Source: Opitutia bacterium UBA977
GTDB lineage: Bacteria; Verrucomicrobiota; Verrucomicrobiia; Opitutales; Coraliomargaritaceae
Assembly (NCBI GenBank): GCA_002292345.1
Contig: DBBT01000131.1
Span: 1-11,568 of the forward strand
Reading direction: 5' to 3'
Length of the DNA: 11,568 nt
The notes below the pieces were generated by a model. The model was not told where the DNA came from. It was given only the letters and a program-made list of their open reading frames with translations, and did no database searches. Of the stretch, positions 1 to 7,094 are shown in pieces. The position numbers were made by a program, and so were the translations under genes. The stretch's first letter is position 1, and each line of letters opens with the position of its first letter.

Positions 1-2756
1 GATTGTTGGTCACTGTCGATAGCGATGATGATAATGAATCCATTATTTACGGATCAGATCCACTCGGTGCCACTTACTACATCCGCGTCTATGGTGATAA
101 TTTTGGTAATGCATACGGGTTGACTTGGGGAAGTCTGACTCAGGATGCATACGAGGAGAATGATAATTCGGGTGAGGCTTACGATCTGCGGGCACTGGAA
201 TCGACCTTCCTGTCTGATTTTGAGGGGCGCGGCACCCTGTTGGATGAAGATTGGTATATCCTAGAGCATGTGGACACTCTGCTGTTTGTTGAAGCATACT
301 TCACGCATGCGGATGGTAACATCGACCTAGAGTTGTTCACGGATGTGAATGGTCAACTCATCAGAGTCGAAGGTGCAACCTCTGAGACTGATGATGAGAC
401 TATTATCTTCAATGGCTCTGCTGGCATCTATTATCTGAAAGTCTTTGGTGATTTAAATGGTAATGCTTACGATCTTATCTGGAATAGCCTAACCGAGGAT
501 GCATTCGAAGAGAATGATGACTCTGGTTCTGCTGCCTTGTTGGATACAGTCGAGCTGGAAGTCATTCCTGGTCTAGTTCAGTTGGATGAAGACTGGTATT
601 CGCTGACGGTTGCGGCAGGGGATAATATTCTTAGGATTGAGTGCCTGTTCGCTCATTCCGAGGGTAATGTTGACCTAGAATTGTTCGATCCGACCGGGAC
701 GACGTCTATTGCGATTGCTAATTCTAACACTAACAATGAGGACATCTCAGTGCCTAATTTGCCAGCTGGGTCCTACTTATTGCATGTGAGTGGGCGCAAT
801 ACTGGAACTGCTTATACACTACGCTGGAATAGCGCTGCAGAGGACATGAATGAGCCTAATAATGAGCTCGGCGCTGCTACTTCGATTAATTTGTCTGAAG
901 GTGTTCCCGTTTCCGGAGTCGCATTTGACCAGGATTGGTTCGAAGTAATTCTTCCATCAGGTAGCAATTACCTGTTCGTGGATCTCACAAATGAAGTTGC
1001 TAAGGGAGACCTGAACTTAGCGGTATATGACGCCACTAACAATTTATTGGCAGAAGCAGCGACTGAGGATGACGATGAGTCGATTGCTTTGAGTGGTCTG
1101 GTTGGAGGATTTTATTATATCCAAGTCAGTGGCGATGATTTCGGTAATGGCTACTCGCTCTTGTGGCGTGGCTTCCAAGATGATCTCTACGAGGTGAATA
1201 ATGAAATCGTAGATGCATACGATTTTAGTGCGAGTCCCGGTGTGATGTTGAGTGTGGCTGGCGGGACTGTTGGCGTTGAGTTGAACGACGACTATTATCG
1301 TGTGGTCACTCCAAAGGATAGCACGCACTTGACTGTGGATCTTACGTTCACGCATGCGGATGGTGATCTTGAGTTGGAGATCTTCGCTGGAACAGGTAGC
1401 ATTGCGGCGGTCAATAGTGGTGATGATAATGAGACGCTGACGGTGTCGGTCTCTCCTCAAGCATTGACTTACTACATTAAAGTCTCGGGGCCGACCTCTG
1501 GGAATACCTATGATCTCATTTGGTCCACTGATAATGTTGATAATTATGAGGTGAATGACACGGTCTTAACTGCATTCGATATTTCTTCAATCAACGGCAC
1601 TGGTGCGCTGTCATCCTTGGATGCTGATAATAACGGGCATGGCACACAGGAAAGTGAGGACTGGTATCAATTGACAGTTCCTGCGGGGCAAGTGCGCTTC
1701 GAGATGGAGCTCGATTTCATCCATGAAGATGGAAATATCGATGTAGAATTACTTGATATTTCTCTGGCCTCTATCGCAAGGGCTGCAACGACCGAAAATA
1801 CTGAATTCATTGATACTCCGGTCGACCCAACTGAAACACTATTCTACATCCATATCACTGGAGACAATCTAAGTAATAGCTATGATTTCACTTATGAAAC
1901 AACAGCTGTGGATGCATATGAAATGAATAATTTCATTGAGCAGGCGTATGATCTGAGTGGTTCAGAGAACATCTGGATCGAGGACATCGATGGTTATGCG
2001 ACTCAATTTGATGATGATTGGTATCTAATCGTCGTTTCGGATACTAGCGTATTGCTGACTGTTGACTGTGAGTTTACTCATGCTGCTGGTGACATTGATA
2101 TCGAATTGTATCAGTTAGTTCTGGCAGACCCATTGGAAGATGACGGTTCCGCGATCGAGAAGCGTCGTCCTAAGTTGGTGGAGCGTCAGCAAACTGAGGA
2201 TGATGATGAGCAAATCGTATACGATGTGACTGGCGCCCCAGGCCTTTATTATATTCGAGGCTATCAAGCCAATGCAGGTAATCCGTATCGCTTGCGCTGG
2301 AATGACGGTGTCGTCGATCTGGTCGGAGATCAGGGCTACTTGGATGAACAATGGGAGTTCGGCTTCTTAGCTACAGCAGCGCTTAATTCGGCTCCAGCGG
2401 ATCTTAATCAGAATGATGATGGCGACCGCTATCCAAATTGGGCTGAGTTTGCGCTCGGTCTTGATGAAGATTCGTATGATCAAGCCATTGTGACCCAATA
2501 CACTGGAGTGGTTGGGGATGATTCGTATTATTTCGTTGAATACGTTCGCACGAAAGAGGCAGCGATTCGTGGATACCAGTTTACCGTAGAGGAGAGCTAT
2601 GACCTGTCATTCGATGGAACTGCTGCAACATACGTCGGCACAGTCGATATCTCAGAGGATGTTGAGAAGGTGGTGTATCGTTCTACTTTGCCTGTCGGTG
2701 AGGCTAGTAGCTGCTTCTTCCGCTTAGAGGTCGAAGCTCCGGCGAAGGGGCACTAA
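1..2756 (+). CDS. Secreted/surface PPC-repeat protein, 3' part (5' end outside window)
   Basis: The reading frame is already open at the left edge and 917 codons are visible, so the true start lies upstream; the first TTG is not claimed as a start. The protein is a tandem array of about 110-135-residue units. Each opens with D.YE.N(D/N), then has a (D/E)DWY motif, a strand like THADGNIDLELF, and ends G.YY..V.G...GN.Y.L.W. This is the pattern of bacterial pre-peptidase C-terminal (PPC) beta-sandwich domains, which occur in secreted proteins. One partial and six full units are present, with unit starts at codons 48, 166, 281, 394, 513 and 637. The C-terminal part (from codon 772) has a Ca-binding-like NQNDDGD stretch followed by PNWAEFALG (802-819) and ends near FFRLEV, a tail module common in verrucomicrobial exported proteins. 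The composition is very acidic, as in marine extracellular proteins. No catalytic domain is visible; one could lie upstream. Family assignment is firm, function unknown. Confidence 0.88.
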   Translation, partial: LLVTVDSDDDNESIIYGSDPLGATYYIRVYGDNFGNAYGLTWGSLTQDAYEENDNSGEAYDLRALESTFLSDFEGRGTLLDEDWYILEHVDTLLFVEAYFTHADGNIDLELFTDVNGQLIRVEGATSETDDETIIFNGSAGIYYLKVFGDLNGNAYDLIWNSLTEDAFEENDDSGSAALLDTVELEVIPGLVQLDEDWYSLTVAAGDNILRIECLFAHSEGNVDLELFDPTGTTSIAIANSNTNNEDISVPNLPAGSYLLHVSGRNTGTAYTLRWNSAAEDMNEPNNELGAATSINLSEGVPVSGVAFDQDWFEVILPSGSNYLFVDLTNEVAKGDLNLAVYDATNNLLAEAATEDDDESIALSGLVGGFYYIQVSGDDFGNGYSLLWRGFQDDLYEVNNEIVDAYDFSASPGVMLSVAGGTVGVELNDDYYRVVTPKDSTHLTVDLTFTHADGDLELEIFAGTGSIAAVNSGDDNETLTVSVSPQALTYYIKVSGPTSGNTYDLIWSTDNVDNYEVNDTVLTAFDISSINGTGALSSLDADNNGHGTQESEDWYQLTVPAGQVRFEMELDFIHEDGNIDVELLDISLASIARAATTENTEFIDTPVDPTETLFYIHITGDNLSNSYDFTYETTAVDAYEMNNFIEQAYDLSGSENIWIEDIDGYATQFDDDWYLIVVSDTSVLLTVDCEFTHAAGDIDIELYQLVLADPLEDDGSAIEKRRPKLVERQQTEDDDEQIVYDVTGAPGLYYIRGYQANAGNPYRLRWNDGVVDLVGDQGYLDEQWEFGFLATAALNSAPADLNQNDDGDRYPNWAEFALGLDEDSYDQAIVTQYTGVVGDDSYYFVEYVRTKEAAIRGYQFTVEESYDLSFDGTAATYVGTVDISEDVEKVVYRSTLPVGEASSCFFRLEVEAPAKGH
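144..2315 (+). repeat. Six tandem full-length PPC-type domain repeats within the surface protein
   Basis: Unit starts are at 144, 498, 843, 1182, 1539 and 1911, giving unit lengths of 118, 115, 113, 119, 124 and 135 residues; a seventh, incomplete unit precedes 144. Protein-level conservation is clear at the D.YE.N opening, the DWY core and the GN.Y.L.W end, while the DNA has mostly diverged. The longest exact DNA match I noticed is 18 bp, at 300-317 and 1347-1364, encoding the shared FTHADG. The last unit is longer because of an insert at about 2130-2196. Confidence 0.85.
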
Positions 2757-2782
2757 TTCTGCGCGTTTATCTGATTAATTCC

Positions 2783-2818
2783 AAAAGTCGGAGTACCCAC
2801 CGGTGCTCTGGCTTTTTT
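2783..2818 (+). terminator. Intrinsic terminator after the PPC-repeat gene
   Basis: A 15-bp stem pairs 2783-2797 with 2802-2816, with three G-U wobbles and no bulge. The loop is CACC at 2798-2801. The 3' arm runs into six T residues at 2813-2818. It begins 26 bp after the TAA stop, so it should end the transcript of the surface protein and separate it from the phasin-like gene. Confidence 0.85.
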
Positions 2819-2845
2819 GTGTCACACTTGAGTGCGCTTACGCTC

Positions 2846-2873
2846 TTGTCTTTCACGCGAACGAGCATACATT
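2846..2873 (+). promoter_or_regulatory. Possible sigma70-type promoter of the phasin-like gene
   Basis: TTGTCT at 2846-2851 and TACATT at 2868-2873 are separated by 16 bp, and each matches the consensus at four of six positions. The box lies between the terminator and the ATG at 2883, where a promoter is needed. The predicted start of transcription would fall only 2-4 nt before the ATG. Short matches like this occur by chance. Confidence 0.27.
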
Positions 2874-2882
2874 GCCACTGTT

Positions 2883-3197
2883 ATGATCGATCTCGTTAAA
2901 AAAACAATGTTGGCTGGCATAGGCCTAGCCGTCGTGACGAAGGACAAGGTTCTGGAGTCGCTCGATGAATTAGTGCAAAAAGGCCAGCTGACCAAAGAGG
3001 AAGCGGCTGCGATGTCCGATAAAATCGTGGAGGAGGGCAAGGTCGAGACCGAGAAGGCTAAGGTCGAAGCGAGTAAGCTCTTTATTGATATGCTCAACCG
3101 CGCCAATGTCGTGACCAAGAATCAGTACGATGCCCTCGCCAAACGTGTGACCGAACTTGAAGGCAAGCTGCATAAGGAGTTTCCAAATTCAGATTAG
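2883..3197 (+). CDS. Phasin-like small helical protein (COG3937 type)
   Basis: The product has 104 residues. The N-terminus is a short apolar segment (MLAGIGLAVVTKDKV, 9-23), followed by the pattern 'V..L...V.KG.LT.EEA.....K.VEEG' and a charged helical C-terminal half (about 53-100) ending in a likely coiled coil, V.ELEGKL. This order matches the small phasin-like proteins of the PhaF/COG3937 type, which coat polyhydroxyalkanoate granules in some bacteria; in many genomes their role is unproven. I chose ATG 2883 over an in-frame GTG at 2832 because the GTG lies just after the terminator and the added residues look non-conserved. No Shine-Dalgarno sequence precedes the ATG. No PHA synthase or depolymerase gene is in the window, so granule binding is only a family-based guess. 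It converges with the FIST gene, with 51 bp between the stops and no clear terminator there. Confidence 0.75.
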   Translation: MIDLVKKTMLAGIGLAVVTKDKVLESLDELVQKGQLTKEEAAAMSDKIVEEGKVETEKAKVEASKLFIDMLNRANVVTKNQYDALAKRVTELEGKLHKEFPNSD

Positions 3198-3248
3198 CCG
3201 AGCTTTTCTGACTTTGGAGGTATGAAAGTAAGAAGGTGGGAGAAGGGT

Positions 3249-4442
3249 CTACGTGCGCTTCACAAACAGCCCTAAGCTCGCCGCGTAGCCATGGAGCAGC
3301 GTGCGGTTTTGACTGGTCGCAAATTCACCGTTGCAAAACAATCCGATGATCGGGAGGTCGGGGTAGATCTCGTGGATCATGCTGACATCGTGATCGGGCA
3401 CGCCGTATAGTGAGGTGCCGCGACCGATGCAGTCGCACAGGCAACTGCCGTAGATGGTGCGGTCGGCCAGTTCTGCTGCCTTGAGTTTGAGATGTAGCTC
3501 GAAATCGCTAGACGCGGTGCTGGCATCGCGAATTTGAAATTGAAGATTTTGGCCAATACGCAGCGGAGTGGCGATGGCGACGGCACCGGTTTTTGGATCG
3601 ATGGCGGCGAGGTTGCGTACCAAAAAGTCGCCGGCGCTGAAGCTCGCTTTATATTCATCGAGTACGAGGCCAATGAAGACATTGCCACTGGCTTTTTGTT
3701 GTTCTTGCTGCGACATGCCTTCGAGGGTGTCGCGTAGCACTTCAAGGATCGGGCGGTTGCCGATCTGATGTATGACGTTGTCTTGGGCTTGTGTGATCGT
3801 CCACGGCGAGCCGACGGGGCGGCAACCTTGCGAGATCAGCGGCTCGATGGTCACGGCGCCCTCAAGTCCCAGGGCAACCGCGCCGTCGGTGTACACGGCG
3901 CCATTTAGGTAGAGCTCGGATTCGTGTCCATCGGTAGCGGCGCAGGCAAATCCACCAATCGTGGTGCGATGCTCGGTGGCGTGATCCCAGTCGGGCAGCC
4001 ACGCTTCGTTACCAATGCTCTCGGAGGACGCAAATAGGGTCCAGGCATTGACGTTTTCAGGATGTGGGCCAATCGCCGCGCGAATTTTTGTGACTCGATC
4101 CGTGGGCTCAAAGGTATCCAGTGGCAGATGGATCGCGCGCGCTTGTGTGCCCGGCAGGTGGTAGAGTGCGATGCAGCAGCCCGCTTCATTCTCGATTTCC
4201 TGATGGCCCGCGATCAAGCCGCTCGCGGAGCAGCCGATCAAGGTGGGCACGTGCGCATAGATCTGCACGATTTCCATGATCTCTTTACTGCGGTGGCTGC
4301 ACCCAGCGGTGGTGAACAGTTGGCCGAAGGTGACGGGGCCAGCGAGGGCCTCTCTTTGAGTCTTTGCCCAGTCTTCAATCTCCACCTCGTTAAAAGGCAG
4401 AGTAAAGTATTTTACGACGCTGTGACCTGGAAGAACCGACAT
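3249..4442 (-). CDS. FIST-domain sensory protein (FIST_N + FIST_C)
   Basis: This 397-residue soluble protein has no signal peptide or membrane segment. The N-terminal half carries the FIST_N hallmark LIGCSASGLIAG (68-79), after an earlier segment with TAGC (45-48). A middle GCRPVGSPW.IT motif marks the join to the FIST_C half, which contains the cysteine-rich SCLCDCIGRGTSLYG and ends in GLFCNGEF...LLHGYAASLGLF. FIST domains (F-box and intracellular signal transduction) are thought to bind small ligands such as amino acids and are often fused to or encoded beside histidine kinases, GGDEF or chemotaxis proteins. The length fits a complete two-part FIST protein with no output domain of its own, so it needs a partner. 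The divergently transcribed hybrid kinase at 4630 is the obvious candidate. The start is the first in-frame ATG (complement of 4440-4442); no Shine-Dalgarno sequence is visible. The ligand is unknown. Confidence 0.87.
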   Translation of the reverse strand: MSVLPGHSVVKYFTLPFNEVEIEDWAKTQREALAGPVTFGQLFTTAGCSHRSKEIMEIVQIYAHVPTLIGCSASGLIAGHQEIENEAGCCIALYHLPGTQARAIHLPLDTFEPTDRVTKIRAAIGPHPENVNAWTLFASSESIGNEAWLPDWDHATEHRTTIGGFACAATDGHESELYLNGAVYTDGAVALGLEGAVTIEPLISQGCRPVGSPWTITQAQDNVIHQIGNRPILEVLRDTLEGMSQQEQQKASGNVFIGLVLDEYKASFSAGDFLVRNLAAIDPKTGAVAIATPLRIGQNLQFQIRDASTASSDFELHLKLKAAELADRTIYGSCLCDCIGRGTSLYGVPDHDVSMIHEIYPDLPIIGLFCNGEFATSQNRTLLHGYAASLGLFVKRT

Positions 4443-4469
4443 AAGAGAATGCGCACGGCATAAGCAGTA

Positions 4470-4580
4470 GGCTTTAGGTATAGCGAAGAGTGGCCTGCGT
4501 GACGATTAAAATTTTCAGCTTAGCGAAAGAGTGCCAATGCGAGCATCATTATGGAGACTGGTTAGGGGCAACGGCTTTAG
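4470..4580. repeat. Direct repeats in the FIST/kinase divergent intergenic region
   Basis: Two imperfect copies, TAGCGAAGAGTGGCC (4481-4495) and TAGCGAAAGAGTGCC (4521-4535), start exactly 40 bp apart. They differ by one inserted base and one missing base. The 8-mer GGCTTTAG also occurs twice, at 4470-4477 and 4573-4580. All lie in the 187-bp space between the two divergent start codons, so they are reasonable candidates for regulator binding sites. No known regulator motif was recognised. Confidence 0.4.
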
Positions 4581-4593
4581 ATAAGAGATTGAT

Positions 4594-4623
4594 TTGTCGG
4601 GCTGAATAGCACTTGATGATATT
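4594..4623 (+). promoter_or_regulatory. Possible promoter of the hybrid kinase gene
   Basis: TTGTCG (4594-4599) and GATATT (4618-4623) are 18 bp apart, each matching the sigma70 consensus at four of six positions. The -10-like box ends 6 nt before the ATG at 4630, which would place the transcription start at or next to the start codon. There is no Shine-Dalgarno sequence, so a leaderless mRNA is possible. The match is weak. Confidence 0.3.
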
Positions 4624-4629
4624 TTAATT

Positions 4630-6888
4630 ATGTCGAAGGAATCGAAAGAGCACTTTAAGATATTACTGTTCGAAGATAATTCAGCGGAGGCGGATTTCGT
4701 CGGGGAGTGTTTGGAGCAGTCCAATCTAAGTTTCGAGATACTCGCAGTAAAGTGCCTTGCCGATGGGTTGCAGGCCTTAGATGCGCAGACGTTTGATCTC
4801 ATCCTTCTCGATCTGTCGTTACCAGATAGTGGTGAAATCGCGACTTTACAGGCAGTGGTTGGTGCTGCTCGAGATGAGGTTATCATCGTGCTGTTAGGCG
4901 AAGACGATGAAGAGTTGTCACTCAAGACCCTACAGGAAGGCGCTCAGGATTATTTGTGTAAGGATCGCTTGAGCGGTGAAGTGCTGCGCGGTTCGATTCG
5001 CTCTGCGGTCGCACGAGCCAATTGGATGAAGAAAGTGACATCACAGACTCGGGAGGTGCAGAGCAATGCCGATCTGTTGCGGCGAATATTTGATGCGAAT
5101 ACGGATGCCATGTTGATTTTAACGCAGGAGTACGAGATTAAGTTCTTAAATCCTGCGGCGGCTCAGCTCTTAGAGGCGCAGCCAGAGTCGCTGGTTGGAG
5201 AAATATTTCCGTTTGAAGTTGAGCGAGGTAAGCGAATTGAGCTGGAAGTTCCTGGGCCTGAAGAGAGCACTCGCTTGGTTGAGCTCAATGCGGTTGATTT
5301 AGTCTGGGAGAGAGAGGGTGCGTTGTTGGTGATTTTGCGAGATGTGACGCTACACCGTAGTGCAGAGTTGGATTTACAGCGAGAGAAGGAGCGCCTTGCG
5401 GTGACCTTGGACTCGATCGCAGACGCTGTGATTGCAGTTAATCCGAATGGTGAGGTCGAGCGCATGAACCAAGAAGCCGTGAAGATGATTGGCGTGACGC
5501 TGGCGAGTGTGTGCGGCCAGCGCTTGGGCGATGTGCTGAAGCTGCGACATCCGAAGACCGGCAAGTTAATCACAGATCCAGTCGGCGTGTTTCTTTCACA
5601 GGAAATTGCGCCAGAGCTGGGCGTTTCTTTAGCGGGAAGAGACGGCGCCGAATTTTTGGTCACCGTGGAGATGCGCTGTATACTAGAGGGCGACCCGAGC
5701 CAGCATGGCTGCGTCGTTGTGCTGCGTGATGTGACGTCGCACAAGAAAGCAGAAGAAGAAATCTTTCAGACTGAGAAACTACATTCGATTAGTTTATTGG
5801 CCGGAGGTATTGCGCATGACTTTAATAATATTCTGACTGCGATATTGGGGAATATTTCCATGGTGCGCATGGGGATGGATGAGGGGGACATTGGTTCGAA
5901 GAAACTACTCTTAGCAGAGAAGGCGGCGCTTCAGGCGACCTCTTTGACTCAGCAATTACTTAGCTTCTCAAAAAGCGGTACGCCGCTGCTGGAGGCCACC
6001 ACTATCGATCAATTGGTGGAAGATAGTACGCAATTCATTCTTCGTGGTTCGAATGTGAAGTGCGAAGTGCATAAGGATGATAATTTATGGTCGGTTGATG
6101 CGGATAAGGGGCAGATCAGCCAGGTCGTGAATAACCTGATCATCAATGCAGACCAAGCAATGCCCGAGGGAGGCATCATTCGATTAGATTTAACTTGTGA
6201 GCATGTCAGCAGTGGGGACATCCCTTCGCTGCCGTCGGGCGATTACGTTTGTATCGCAGTGCAGGACCAAGGGGGAGGCATTACGCCGGACAATTTGAAG
6301 CGCATCTTCGATCCGTATTTCACCACGAAGAAGAATGGCAATGGCCTTGGCTTGGCGTCGTCCTATTCAATTATCAAGAGCCATCATGGACTCATGACTG
6401 TAGAATCGGTCGTTTCCGAAGGCTCCACATTTAAGGTCTATCTGCCGAAAGCGGCACAAGTAGCAGTGCCGACGCCAGCCGCGACGCAGGAGGATAATAC
6501 GATCCATCCCGGCCATGGGCGTATTTTGGTCATGGATGACATGGAGGCGATGATGATGGTGGCTGGCGAAATTTTACAAGTACTAGGCTATGAGGTAGAG
6601 TTTTCGACCAATGGCGATGAAGCAATCGAAGCTTATAAAAAGGCCAAAGAAGCAGGTAAGCCATTTGATGCGGTGGTTTTTGATTTAACCGTTCCTGGCG
6701 GGATGGGCGGAGAAGAAGCGTGCCGGATCTTATCCGAGTATGATCCTGGACTGATTGCAGTGGCATCGAGTGGTTACTCCACCTCGAATGTGATGTCGGA
6801 GTACGAAGCAGCTGGATTTAAGGCTGTAGTGCCCAAGCCATATCGAATTAAGGATATGAGTGCTGCGTTGCATCGTATCTTGAAATAG
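4630..6888 (+). CDS. Soluble hybrid histidine kinase/response regulator (REC-PAS-PAS-HisKA-HATPase-REC)
   Basis: This 752-residue protein has no membrane segment. The N-terminal receiver (about 9-130) has acidic E15/D16, phospho-acceptor D61 and K111, but the switch Thr/Ser position is L89. Two PAS domains follow (about 148-240 and 258-368), both ending in LRDVT and joined by short helical linkers. The HisKA box has phospho-acceptor H396 in GGIAHDFNN. The ATPase part shows an N box with N506, G1 DQGGGI (546-551), an F box FDPYFTT and G2 GNGLGL (570-575). A C-terminal receiver (about 632-752) has D636/D637, phospho-acceptor D685, S714 and K736. All residues for autophosphorylation and relay to D685 are present. 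It has no DNA-binding output, so it probably signals by phosphotransfer or protein contact. Its input may come through the N-terminal receiver, a PAS ligand, or the divergent FIST protein. The start is the first ATG, which fits the receiver's first strand; no Shine-Dalgarno sequence is seen. Confidence 0.93.
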   Translation: MSKESKEHFKILLFEDNSAEADFVGECLEQSNLSFEILAVKCLADGLQALDAQTFDLILLDLSLPDSGEIATLQAVVGAARDEVIIVLLGEDDEELSLKTLQEGAQDYLCKDRLSGEVLRGSIRSAVARANWMKKVTSQTREVQSNADLLRRIFDANTDAMLILTQEYEIKFLNPAAAQLLEAQPESLVGEIFPFEVERGKRIELEVPGPEESTRLVELNAVDLVWEREGALLVILRDVTLHRSAELDLQREKERLAVTLDSIADAVIAVNPNGEVERMNQEAVKMIGVTLASVCGQRLGDVLKLRHPKTGKLITDPVGVFLSQEIAPELGVSLAGRDGAEFLVTVEMRCILEGDPSQHGCVVVLRDVTSHKKAEEEIFQTEKLHSISLLAGGIAHDFNNILTAILGNISMVRMGMDEGDIGSKKLLLAEKAALQATSLTQQLLSFSKSGTPLLEATTIDQLVEDSTQFILRGSNVKCEVHKDDNLWSVDADKGQISQVVNNLIINADQAMPEGGIIRLDLTCEHVSSGDIPSLPSGDYVCIAVQDQGGGITPDNLKRIFDPYFTTKKNGNGLGLASSYSIIKSHHGLMTVESVVSEGSTFKVYLPKAAQVAVPTPAATQEDNTIHPGHGRILVMDDMEAMMMVAGEILQVLGYEVEFSTNGDEAIEAYKKAKEAGKPFDAVVFDLTVPGGMGGEEACRILSEYDPGLIAVASSGYSTSNVMSEYEAAGFKAVVPKPYRIKDMSAALHRILK

Positions 6889-6957
6889 CTCGATGTGAGA
6901 CGCTTGATCGTCGATCGAAGTGTGTGTATCTAATCGTTCGAGCATGCTGATGAGCGC

Positions 6958-6987
6958 TACATCTTAGTTATGTATTTGGGCTTTTTT
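6958..6987 (+). terminator. Weak possible terminator after the kinase gene
   Basis: The arms TACAT (6958-6962) and ATGTA (6970-6974) enclose a 7-nt loop, and six T residues follow at 6982-6987. The stem is only 5 bp, AT-rich, and is separated from the T run by 7 nt, so termination would be inefficient. It is listed because no better candidate lies between the kinase stop and the next gene. Confidence 0.25.
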
Positions 6988-6994
6988 CGTGTCA

Positions 6995-7010
6995 GAATCA
7001 GTTCTGATTC
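6995..7010. promoter_or_regulatory. Perfect palindrome upstream of the dehydrogenase fusion gene
   Basis: GAATCAG and CTGATTC form perfect 7-bp inverted arms around TT. The site lies 84 bp before the ATG at 7095, in the only sizeable non-coding stretch upstream of that gene. A 2-nt loop is poor for an RNA hairpin and no T run follows, so a dimeric regulator's operator is a better reading than a terminator. No known operator consensus was recognised, and I could not place a convincing promoter beside it. Confidence 0.35.
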
Positions 7011-7094
7011 ATTCTTGCAGGAGCAATCTACCTATTCTTTAGTGAGTCGTACGAGGTTGTTCGGATTCAAAATCGTTACTTACTCTCGATAGAA

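Noticed and set aside
2832..2882. N-terminal extension of the phasin-like protein from a GTG at 2832
   Set aside because: It starts only 14 bp after the terminator T run and adds a non-family-like arginine-rich stretch; ATG 2883 matches the usual family start.
3198..3248. Search for a bidirectional terminator between the convergent phasin and FIST genes
   Set aside because: Only a 5-bp TCAGA/TCTGA pairing with a long loop was found, too weak to call.
3534..3768. Overlapping plus-strand open frames opposite the FIST gene
   Set aside because: They have no recognisable motifs and lie fully antisense to a well-supported FIST coding region.
4062..4463. 133-codon plus-strand open frame antisense to the start of the FIST gene
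   Set aside because: It is low-complexity in character, has no family resemblance, and is explained by the codon bias of the opposite strand.
6901..6930. CGATCG-rich and GTGTGT stretch after the kinase gene, considered as a repeat or terminator stem
   Set aside because: The arms pair imperfectly, there is no following T run, and the dinucleotide run is only about four units.
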